Origin: Akkermansiaceae bacterium
Lineage (GTDB): Bacteria > Verrucomicrobiota > Verrucomicrobiia > Verrucomicrobiales > Akkermansiaceae
DNA: 64,000 nucleotides
Direction: 5' to 3'
Assembly (NCBI GenBank): GCA_029866215.1
Contig: JARWZU010000075.1
Coordinates: forward strand, 1-64,000
The position numbers were made by a program, and so were the translations under genes. The notes beneath the pieces were generated by a model. The model was given only the letters and a program-made list of their open reading frames with translations. It was not told the DNA's origin and did not search any database. Shown one piece after another: positions 54,923-62,117 of this stretch. The stretch's first letter is position 1. Each line of letters opens with the position of its first letter.

Positions 54923-56098
54923 TTAAAGTCTGCCGACGAAGCGCTCGATCCTGTCGGTCGCGGTGCGGATGTCGTCGAAGGCGGTCGCATAGCAACACCG
55001 CAAGAACCCCTCGCCCGAGGCACCAAAGGCGCTGCCCGGCACGCAGGCGACACTTTCTTGCTCCAGCAACTGCATCGCAAATTCCTTGCTCGTCAGGCCG
55101 GTGCTACGGATGTCCGGGAACACATAAAACGCACCACCGGGAAGGTGGCAATCCAGCCCGATTTCATTGAGGCGTTTCACGAGGAAATCGCGCCGCTGGT
55201 GGTAGCTGTTGCGCATCTCGATCATCGCAGGCTGCCCGTTTTCCAACGCCTCGATCGCGGCGTTTTGACTCATGATCGGCGCGCAGAGCATCGAGTACTG
55301 GTGGATCTTCATCATCGCCTCGATGATCGGCTGCGGTGCGCACGCGTAGCCAAGCCGGAATCCGGTCATGGCGAAGGCTTTGGAAAATCCGTGCAGTAAA
55401 ATCGTGCGCTCCTTCATGCCCGGAAGCGCGGCGATGGAAACGTGTGGGTCGGTCTCGTCGTAACGAAGCTCGCTGTAGATCTCGTCCGTTAGGACAATCA
55501 GGTCATGCTCGATCGCAAGTTTTGCGATGCCCTCGAGGTCCTCGCGCGAGGCACAGGCACCGGTGGGATTCGTCGGGAAATTGATGAAAACCACTCGGGT
55601 CTTTGGTGTGATGGCGGCCGCAAGTTTTTCCGGCTTCATCGAGAATCCATCCTCCTTGGTGGTGAGGACGGGCACCGGCACACCGTGCGCCATCACGATG
55701 CTCGGGCTGTAGGAAACGTAACAAGGCTCGTGATAGATCACCTCGTCGCCGGGATTGAGCAGTGCGCGAAGTGCGATGTCGATGGCCTCCGAGACCCCGA
55801 CGGTCACGAGGACTTCGGTGGCTGGGTTGTACTCCACGTGGAAAAAGTCGCCGACGTATTTCGAGATCGATTTGCGCAGCGAGAGCAGGCCGAGGTTAGA
55901 AGTGTAGGTGGTCTGGCCTTTTTCGAGCGAGTAGATGGCAGCCTCTCGGATGTGCCATGGCGTGACGAAATCAGGCTCGCCCACGCCGAGCGAGATCACG
56001 TCATCGCGGCCTTGGACGAGTTCGAAGAAGTCGCGGATGCCGGAGCGCGGGATGGAGGCGACGTTGGTGGCAATTTTCGATTGGTAGTCCATGAACAA
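54923..56098 (-). CDS. Class I/II PLP-dependent aminotransferase
   Basis: 391 residues (ATG 56092 is an alternative). Fold-type I aminotransferase, aspartate/aromatic-type. Seen: VISLGVGEPDFVTPWHIREA near 34-53, VFINFPTNPTGACASREDLE near 172-191, DEIYSELRYDE, and the PLP lysine in LLHGFSKAFAMTGFRLGYA near 240. The substrate-carboxylate arginine lies in the C-terminal EGFLRCCYAT. It may act on aspartate, alanine or aromatic amino acids; the sequence alone does not decide. Confidence 0.9.
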   Translation of the reverse strand: MFMDYQSKIATNVASIPRSGIRDFFELVQGRDDVISLGVGEPDFVTPWHIREAAIYSLEKGQTTYTSNLGLLSLRKSISKYVGDFFHVEYNPATEVLVTVGVSEAIDIALRALLNPGDEVIYHEPCYVSYSPSIVMAHGVPVPVLTTKEDGFSMKPEKLAAAITPKTRVVFINFPTNPTGACASREDLEGIAKLAIEHDLIVLTDEIYSELRYDETDPHVSIAALPGMKERTILLHGFSKAFAMTGFRLGYACAPQPIIEAMMKIHQYSMLCAPIMSQNAAIEALENGQPAMIEMRNSYHQRRDFLVKRLNEIGLDCHLPGGAFYVFPDIRSTGLTSKEFAMQLLEQESVACVPGSAFGASGEGFLRCCYATAFDDIRTATDRIERFVGRL

Positions 56099-56176
56099 TC
56101 CGCCGGTGGCGGGCAGCGAGTGTCAGCGGGATCGACTGATTCCGTCAATCCTAGGGCGGGATTTTTTACACCCCGC

Positions 56177-56587
56177 TCACGGCAGGCCGAGAAAACTGCG
56201 CGCGGCGGAACGGATCTTGAGCTTTTCCTCGTCGCTGTAAGGCTTTTTCCCATCGAACCCCCAGACCGTGGCCGGCCATGCGGGATCATCGGCGGAGCGT
56301 CCCACGATGTGCAGGTGCATCTGCCGGACGACATTGCCGATGCAGGCGACGTTGAGCTTCTCGGGCTGGAAGTACGCTGCGACAAACTCCGAGACTCGGC
56401 GGACCGTGGCCATGACTTCATCGTACTGCGCTGCGGGAAGTTGGTGAAGATCCTCGATGCCGTCGACCTCTGGGACGAGAAGCAGCCATGGGAAAATCGC
56501 GTTGTTCTTCAGAAGAAGTCGGCAACCACCGAGCCTGCCGAGTTCGTCGCATCCAGCTTCAAGTTGTGGGTGGAGTTCGAATGCCAT
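56177..56587 (-). CDS. HIT-domain protein with Gln at the first triad position
   Basis: 136 residues from ATG 56587 (MAFELHPQLEAG). HIT-superfamily nucleotide hydrolase/transferase fold; the family motif reads VVRQMHLHIVGR near 95-106, so the first histidine of the HxHxHxx triad is Gln while the two later histidines are kept. That Q-x-H-x-H form is a known subgroup in bacteria, as I recall. CRLLLKNNAIFPWLLLVPEV (near 22) is the usual N-terminal strand pair. It is divergent from the MFS gene. The substrate is unknown. Confidence 0.82.
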   Translation of the reverse strand: MAFELHPQLEAGCDELGRLGGCRLLLKNNAIFPWLLLVPEVDGIEDLHQLPAAQYDEVMATVRRVSEFVAAYFQPEKLNVACIGNVVRQMHLHIVGRSADDPAWPATVWGFDGKKPYSDEEKLKIRSAARSFLGLP

Positions 56588-56680
56588 GAGACCCACACTG
56601 ACAGAATCCGTGCGGGTTGTCACTCACGGATGGCATATCTTGCCGTGCCCGCAAAACTCGCTATAACCGTGCCATTGCCA

Positions 56681-58006
56681 ATGAATATCCTCCGCCGACT
56701 TTATCCCTTGGATCAACTTCCCCGCCAACGGCAGTTGTGGGCATGGATCTCGTTCGACGTGGCAAACCAATCGTTCACGTTGATCATCAACACCCTGTTA
56801 TTCTCGATCTTTTTCTCTCAGGTGGTCGTGCGAAATGACGCCATCGACGACCGAATCTGGGCGCTCACCTATGGTGGCAGCATGCTGCTTACCGCACTCG
56901 TTTCGCCGCTGGCTGGAGCGGCGGCCGACGAACGTGCATGGAAAAAGCGGTTTTTGATCGGCTCAGGGCTGATTTGCGGACTGCTCACTTGTGCGCTTGG
57001 GTGGATTCGTCCGGGTCAGATCGGTTGGGCCGTGTTGATTTACATTCCGGCCAACTTTGCCTTTTCGATCGGTGAAAATTTTCTCGCGAGCTTTCTTCCG
57101 AGCTTGGCGAAACCCAATCAGGTCGGGCGGGTCAGCGGGTTCTCGTGGGCTTGCGCGTACGGGGCAGCACTCGTCCTCCTCATTCTAACAGCCGGCTCCA
57201 TGATCTTATTTCATCTTGAAGCGCCCAACGCATGGAGGCCGTTTTTTGTGTTTGCGGGGTTGTGGTTCATTGCCTTCACCATTCCAGCTTATCTGTGGTT
57301 AGAAGAGCCTCAAGTGGTGCAGACCCTCCATCCTCGGCGCAATCTTTTTACCGCAGGATTCGTTCGGCTTGCGGAAACCTTGCGGGAGTTCACCCGCTAC
57401 CGCGACCTCGGTTTGCTCATGCTCAGCTCGCTCTTTTACGGCACCGGCATGAGCGTGGTGGTCTTCTTCGCAAGCAAGCTCGCCGCGGAATACGGATTTC
57501 AGCAGGTCGACCTCGTGGTGTTTGTCGCCGTCATCACCGTTTCAGGGATCATTGGAACGATCGTCCCGACTCTCTATCAAGACCGGTTCGGCCACCGACG
57601 CTCGGTGGTGATTTTCCTCGTGATCTGGTTGCTGACGGCGCTGGGGTTTGCGCTTTACGCCCACCTTCATGAAGTCCATGCGCTGAGTGGAGCTGCAGGG
57701 AGTTACCCGACTTGGCCGCTTTGGGGGATTGGCAATTTGTTAGGATTCGGGCTCGGTTCGCTCGGCTCATCCAACCGCGCTTTCGTGAGCTACATGGCCC
57801 CGCCCAATCGCGAGGCTGAGGTTTTTGGGATTTGGGGGCTGATGTGGAAACTCTCCGCCGTGACCACATTTCCTTTCGCATGGGTCAAGGACACGGTCGG
57901 CACGGCACAGGCGCTCTTGGTTCTCGCTGCTTTCCTAACCGTCGGGCTGGTGCTCACACTCCGGATCGACGAACGCCGTGGACTTGCCGCAGCCAATGCG
58001 CCCTGA
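56681..58006 (+). CDS. MFS transporter, UMF1/Atg22-like
   Basis: 441 residues from ATG 56681, about 12 membrane segments. The Atg22/UMF1 pattern includes WAWISFDVANQSFTLIINTL near 18-37, LVSPLAGAAADERAWKKRFL and LASFLPSLAKPNQVGRVSGF, then SWACAYGAALVLLIL. Related proteins export amino acids or other small solutes; the substrate is unknown. The frame stays open far upstream, but that part lies antisense to the aminotransferase and HIT genes and lacks a credible start. It is convergent with ctaA. Confidence 0.88.
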   Translation: MNILRRLYPLDQLPRQRQLWAWISFDVANQSFTLIINTLLFSIFFSQVVVRNDAIDDRIWALTYGGSMLLTALVSPLAGAAADERAWKKRFLIGSGLICGLLTCALGWIRPGQIGWAVLIYIPANFAFSIGENFLASFLPSLAKPNQVGRVSGFSWACAYGAALVLLILTAGSMILFHLEAPNAWRPFFVFAGLWFIAFTIPAYLWLEEPQVVQTLHPRRNLFTAGFVRLAETLREFTRYRDLGLLMLSSLFYGTGMSVVVFFASKLAAEYGFQQVDLVVFVAVITVSGIIGTIVPTLYQDRFGHRRSVVIFLVIWLLTALGFALYAHLHEVHALSGAAGSYPTWPLWGIGNLLGFGLGSLGSSNRAFVSYMAPPNREAEVFGIWGLMWKLSAVTTFPFAWVKDTVGTAQALLVLAAFLTVGLVLTLRIDERRGLAAANAP

Positions 58007-58011
58007 TCAAC

Positions 58012-59019
58012 TCAGGCATCGCTCGCGCCTTTGCCCGACAGGCCGAAGCGCCACAGCCAGACGTAGGCAAGCAGAATGGCCGCTAGCCCCACATGAAGAA
58101 CCTGCACCCACGAGTAAATGTGGACCTGAGCCATCACGACACCCAATAGCATTTGGGCAAACACAATCCCTAACACCACCCGCTCGACGCCTCCGGCCCC
58201 ACCCGAGCGATGCCGCTTCGTTAGAACCCAGGCAACAAGGGATAGCGCCAATACCGCCCACGAGAAACTTCGGTGGGCGAGATACACCCAGGATTGCTCA
58301 AGCTCAAGCGCCCATGTCGAGCGTGGGGCTTTGCTGTGGGCTTTCGCCAACTCGTCGGTCATTTCCCGCACCTGAGTTCCGAGGATGCCTTCTGCGACGA
58401 TGACGACTAACAGCATCGTCACGACCCACTTCAAGCGCTGCCGCGACTTTTCATTGGCGACGATCCGCCACGGACGATCCGAGCCTGCCCAAGCCACATA
58501 AACGAGCATCCCGATCAAGCCCATCGCAAGTGCGAGGTGAGTCGTTAGAACCCCGGGAGCGAGTCCGCTGTAAACCACTCGGGCACCCATCCAAGCATTG
58601 GTGAAAACCGTCATCACCGCGCCAAATGAGCACCAAAACACCATGGGACGCTTCTCACGCTGCCAGAACGAGGCAACCAACGTGGCAATGACCAAAACCG
58701 CAACGGGCAGGGCCGTCAGGCGATTCAAAAACTCCGTCCAAACGTGGCGTGGGTTGAATTCTTGGCGCAGGCTCTCAACGCTGATCGTGGCGGGGTCCCG
58801 CCCCATGCGCTGTGCTTTTTGCTGAAATCGCTCGATCGGCAACTTCGAAAAGTCGACCTGTTCGATCTTGGTCGGCGGGATCAGGCAGCCCCAGCACGTC
58901 GGCCAATCCGGGCAACCCATGCCTGAGCCCGTCACCCGCACGACCGCGCCAACGAACATCAGCAGCAGCATCGAAACCAGACTGGCCGTCGCCAGTTTTT
59001 GAAATCGTGTCATCCCCAT
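58012..59019 (-). CDS. ctaA: Haem A synthase CtaA/Cox15-type
   Basis: 335 residues from ATG 59019 (59013 is an alternative). Membrane protein that oxidises haem O to haem A for cytochrome oxidase. It has eight hydrophobic segments, the opening LVSMLLLMFVGAVVRVTGSG followed by MGCPDWPTCWG (the Cys-containing loop), RLTALPVAVLVIATLVASFW, and the conserved histidines in LTTHLALAMGLIGM, LAHRSFSWAVLA and VLHVGLAAILLAY. Cytochrome oxidase genes are not in the window. Confidence 0.92.
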   Translation of the reverse strand: MGMTRFQKLATASLVSMLLLMFVGAVVRVTGSGMGCPDWPTCWGCLIPPTKIEQVDFSKLPIERFQQKAQRMGRDPATISVESLRQEFNPRHVWTEFLNRLTALPVAVLVIATLVASFWQREKRPMVFWCSFGAVMTVFTNAWMGARVVYSGLAPGVLTTHLALAMGLIGMLVYVAWAGSDRPWRIVANEKSRQRLKWVVTMLLVVIVAEGILGTQVREMTDELAKAHSKAPRSTWALELEQSWVYLAHRSFSWAVLALSLVAWVLTKRHRSGGAGGVERVVLGIVFAQMLLGVVMAQVHIYSWVQVLHVGLAAILLAYVWLWRFGLSGKGASDA

Positions 59020-59153
59020 GTGCTGACCATGCGTGGGCTTCTTGGGATTTCCAGCGAAATTCTGCCAAGATCGCAATGCGGGCATTCTGTGGCCCATCCC
59101 ACCGCGCATTTATCCCGTGCATTCCATGCAGATTTCAAGGTACCATCGCCGCC

Positions 59154-59930
59154 ATGTCTCAGCCATACCTGTCGCTTGAAGCCGAACTGCACGATGCGTT
59201 CTGGGACGCCGAAGACGACGCCTCCGAGGTCGCGCTGATGGCGGATTTCCTTCGTCTGCATCCCGGACCCGCACTGGAAATGGGCGCAGGCTCCGGCCGC
59301 TTGATGTTCCCGCTGCTTCAGATGGGTTTCAACGTCGAGGGCGTCGAGCTATCCAAGGACATGCTGCAGATCGCCAAGGCACGATCGCGAGCGCTGGGCC
59401 TCCATGCGCAGATCCACCTTGGCGACATGGCCGCTTGGCAAGGCGATAAGAAATTCGCGGCGTTGCTAGCCCCAGCATTTGCACTACAGCTTGCGGATGA
59501 TCCCGCAGCCGTCCTTGGTCACTGGTTCCAACTGCTCCAACACGGCGGCGGGCTTTATCTAACGGTCTTCATGCCCTACGCCGAATTGCTAGGCGATCTG
59601 CCCGAAAATGAATGGTACGACGACCACCGTGTCACCCTGCCCGATGGCCGGACCGGCTTGCTGGAATCCCGCCATCGCCTGGACCATTCGCAACAAATCG
59701 TCGAGCGCGACCACCGGTATTCCCTATCCGGAAACCCGCCTCAGCACCACGAATCCCACCAGTCGATCCGCTGGTTCGAGCATGCCCAAATGGTCGCATT
59801 GCTCGAAAGTCACGGGTTTGGAGTTGAGCGATTTTTCCTCGACTTTGACTCTGATTGGCAGGTGCCCGACCCCGATCTCGTCGATTTTGGTGGAATCATC
59901 ACTTACCACGCCGTCAAAAATGACAGGTGA
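59154..59930 (+). CDS. Class I SAM-dependent methyltransferase
   Basis: 258 residues from ATG 59154. SAM-binding motif I is ALEMGAGSGRLMFPLLQMGF near 40-59, followed by motif II (VEGVELSKDMLQIAKARSR), and LHLGDMAAW and LAPAFALQLADDP as motif III/IV equivalents. The C-terminal half (HHESHQSIRWFEHAQMVALL, then HGFGVERFFLDFD) fits methyltransferases of small metabolites. The substrate is unknown. It is divergent from ctaA with 134 bp between starts. Confidence 0.85.
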   Translation: MSQPYLSLEAELHDAFWDAEDDASEVALMADFLRLHPGPALEMGAGSGRLMFPLLQMGFNVEGVELSKDMLQIAKARSRALGLHAQIHLGDMAAWQGDKKFAALLAPAFALQLADDPAAVLGHWFQLLQHGGGLYLTVFMPYAELLGDLPENEWYDDHRVTLPDGRTGLLESRHRLDHSQQIVERDHRYSLSGNPPQHHESHQSIRWFEHAQMVALLESHGFGVERFFLDFDSDWQVPDPDLVDFGGIITYHAVKNDR

Positions 59931-60003
59931 AGCCCTTGAATTTTGAAAGAATTGCAAATCACGCTTCTTGACGTGAGGTCCCTATCCACACTATTTCCCT
60001 GCT

Positions 60004-61554
60004 GTGCCGAATAAACTCATTCTGATCGCGACACTTGGATCACTGACGTCTAGCGCAATCGCCCAGACATGGGAACGCGAGGATGTTGGCTTTGAAAGTG
60101 TCCAAAGCAGGGCCCGCGATCTAGCAAACAAACCTTACGTCGCGCCAGAGCATGACAGCTTGCCGGCTTGGATGAATCAGCTGAGTTACGACCAGTACCG
60201 CGATATTCGGTTCAACCCGAGCCAAGCGCTTTGGGCGTCTGAGAAACTGCCATTCCAGGCGATGTTTTTGCACCCTGGGTATTTGTTCCGCGACCCGGTC
60301 GCGCTGAATGAGTTCACGAGCACGCACCAACAGAAAATCCGTTTTTCTGAAGCCTATTTCAACTACGGCCCGCTGGTTAGTAAGCGCGGTGACTTGCCAA
60401 ACGATGGTGGCTTCGCGGGTTTCCGCCTTCATGCGCCGCTGAACAACCCCGACTACTTCGACGAGCTCGCCGTTTTCCAAGGGACGAGCTACTGGCGCGC
60501 CGTAGGGAAAAACCAGCATTATGGCATCTCATCACGCGGTGTCGCCGTGGACACCGGTGCCGAGGGGGTGAAGGAGGAGTTCCCTGGGTTCCGCGAATTT
60601 TGGCTTCGCAAGCCAGAGCCGAACGACGTGGAGGCAAGAATCTATGCACTGCTCGATGGGCCATCTTACTCGGGTGCTTTTGCGTTTCGGATCGATCCGG
60701 GTAATGTGACGATGGTCGACGTTCGCGTGGTTCTTTTTGCCCGCCGTGCCGTGCAGCGCCTCGGCATCGCACCGATGTCGAGCATGTTTTGGTTCGGCGA
60801 AAATTCGCGTCGTCGCTTCGATGACTTCCGTCCTGAAGTTCATGACTCCGATGGCCTCGCGATTCGCACAGGCACCGGCGAACGTCTCTGGCGACCGCTT
60901 GCGAATGACACCGACAAGTTAGAATTTAGCTTTTTCGACATGGAGAAATGCGATGGCTTCGGCCTGCTCCAGCGGGATCGACGCTTCAGTGCCTACGAAG
61001 ACGGCGAGGCATCCTACCATCTCAGGCCGTCACTGTGGATCGAGCCAACCTCCGACTGGGGCCCCGGCCGTGTGATGCTCATGGAAATCCCCGCCTCGAA
61101 TGAACTCACCGACAATGCCGTCGCCATGTGGGAACCTGCGCGCACCCCACAACCCGGCGACCGCATCGAATTTTCCTACCGCCAACATTGGACGCTGGAG
61201 GAAGATCCTTCGATCGCCGATGGCTATGTCGTCGCGACCCGGACGGGAGTGCATGACTGGCAACCCAACCAACGCACGATCACGGTGGATTTCACCGGCA
61301 GGGCGCTCTCCCAGTCAAGCGACGTCCCCCTCACCCCTCAGGTTCAAGCTACCGGCCCAGGCTCGGATCGGGTCAAAATCCAGTCGGTCACTGTTCAACC
61401 ACTACCGGATTCGCGCTACCGCGTCGCCTTTCAGATCGCACCAGCGACTGAAGGAGTCAAACTCTCAGACATCGGCCCCGTCGAGCTGCGATGCTGCCTG
61501 AAACGCGGAGAAAATTTCCTCACTGAAACATGGGTGCACCGCGTCATTCCCTAG
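60004..61554 (+). CDS. opgG: Periplasmic glucan biosynthesis protein OpgG/OpgD-type
   Basis: 516 residues from a GTG at 60004, with a signal peptide (cleavage after SSAIAQ, near 21). OpgG-family features: NQLSYDQYRDIRFNPSQALW near 58-77, AMFLHPGYLFRDPV, LPNDGGFAGFRLHAPLNNPD, FLGTSYWR-like QGTSYWRAVGKNQHYGISSR, and MSSMFWFGENSRRRFDDFRP. The C-terminal immunoglobulin-like domain ends at 516. OpgG shapes or transfers branches of osmoregulated periplasmic glucans made by OpgH. It begins a three-gene operon with the unknown membrane protein and opgH. Confidence 0.93.
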   Translation: MPNKLILIATLGSLTSSAIAQTWEREDVGFESVQSRARDLANKPYVAPEHDSLPAWMNQLSYDQYRDIRFNPSQALWASEKLPFQAMFLHPGYLFRDPVALNEFTSTHQQKIRFSEAYFNYGPLVSKRGDLPNDGGFAGFRLHAPLNNPDYFDELAVFQGTSYWRAVGKNQHYGISSRGVAVDTGAEGVKEEFPGFREFWLRKPEPNDVEARIYALLDGPSYSGAFAFRIDPGNVTMVDVRVVLFARRAVQRLGIAPMSSMFWFGENSRRRFDDFRPEVHDSDGLAIRTGTGERLWRPLANDTDKLEFSFFDMEKCDGFGLLQRDRRFSAYEDGEASYHLRPSLWIEPTSDWGPGRVMLMEIPASNELTDNAVAMWEPARTPQPGDRIEFSYRQHWTLEEDPSIADGYVVATRTGVHDWQPNQRTITVDFTGRALSQSSDVPLTPQVQATGPGSDRVKIQSVTVQPLPDSRYRVAFQIAPATEGVKLSDIGPVELRCCLKRGENFLTETWVHRVIP

Positions 61555-62117
61555 AAACACTGCGCCCCCTCAGCGAGGGTGAGCTCAATGAGTGGGAAGA
61601 AGCTTACGCCGCAGTCGAAGCATATCTTCAGGCATTGCGTCTTCGCAACCGTCTGCTCGTTGCGGAGCTGGTTCGCAGAATCCTCTGGCGCGCGTCCGAA
61701 CGCCGCGTCACCGAGCCTGAAAAGCCTGCCCGCTTGCTTGCCATGGAGGAGGCCCTCTCGGAAGTGGCCGACTGGACTCAAGATGTGCTCGATGTCCCGC
61801 TCGAGAATCGCCGCCTCGCCGCTCGCGGACGCCTCGCTCTGCTGCTTGCTGGCATGCCGGGGCAGTGGCAGGGCGTTTTCCTAACACCGCGTCCGTGGCC
61901 ATCAGAGTTTGTCGAAAGCATGAAGAAGTCCTACCTCGCTGCGGGGCCTCAGTTCGCGGAGTTGACCATGATCCCTAAGCCTCTCGAACTCAATTCGATC
62001 GGCAGTGGCGCGGCTCAATGGTGGGAAACCATGGACCGTAAACCCATCGTCGGCTTGATGTTTACCGGCGCCTTGTTAGCAGCGATTCTGATGATTGTTT
62101 GGTTCATACTGTTCTAA
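61530..62117 (+). CDS. Small membrane protein between opgG and opgH
   Basis: 195 residues. The cytoplasmic-looking helical N-terminal part is rich in Glu/Leu/Arg (NEWEEAYAAVEAYLQALRLR, near 20-40) and a single C-terminal hydrophobic segment (VGLMFTGALLAAILMIVWFI, near 173-192) probably anchors it, tail-anchored. I do not recognise a named family. It starts 25 bases before the opgG stop and its stop overlaps the opgH ATG (TAATG), which implies close coexpression and perhaps a structural role in the glucan synthase. Confidence 0.72.
   Translation: MGAPRHSLETLRPLSEGELNEWEEAYAAVEAYLQALRLRNRLLVAELVRRILWRASERRVTEPEKPARLLAMEEALSEVADWTQDVLDVPLENRRLAARGRLALLLAGMPGQWQGVFLTPRPWPSEFVESMKKSYLAAGPQFAELTMIPKPLELNSIGSGAAQWWETMDRKPIVGLMFTGALLAAILMIVWFILF

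Noticed and set aside
55505-56680. 390-codon extension upstream of the MFS transporter
   Set aside because: It is antisense to an aminotransferase and a HIT gene and lacks transporter features; the ATG at 56681 fits the family start.
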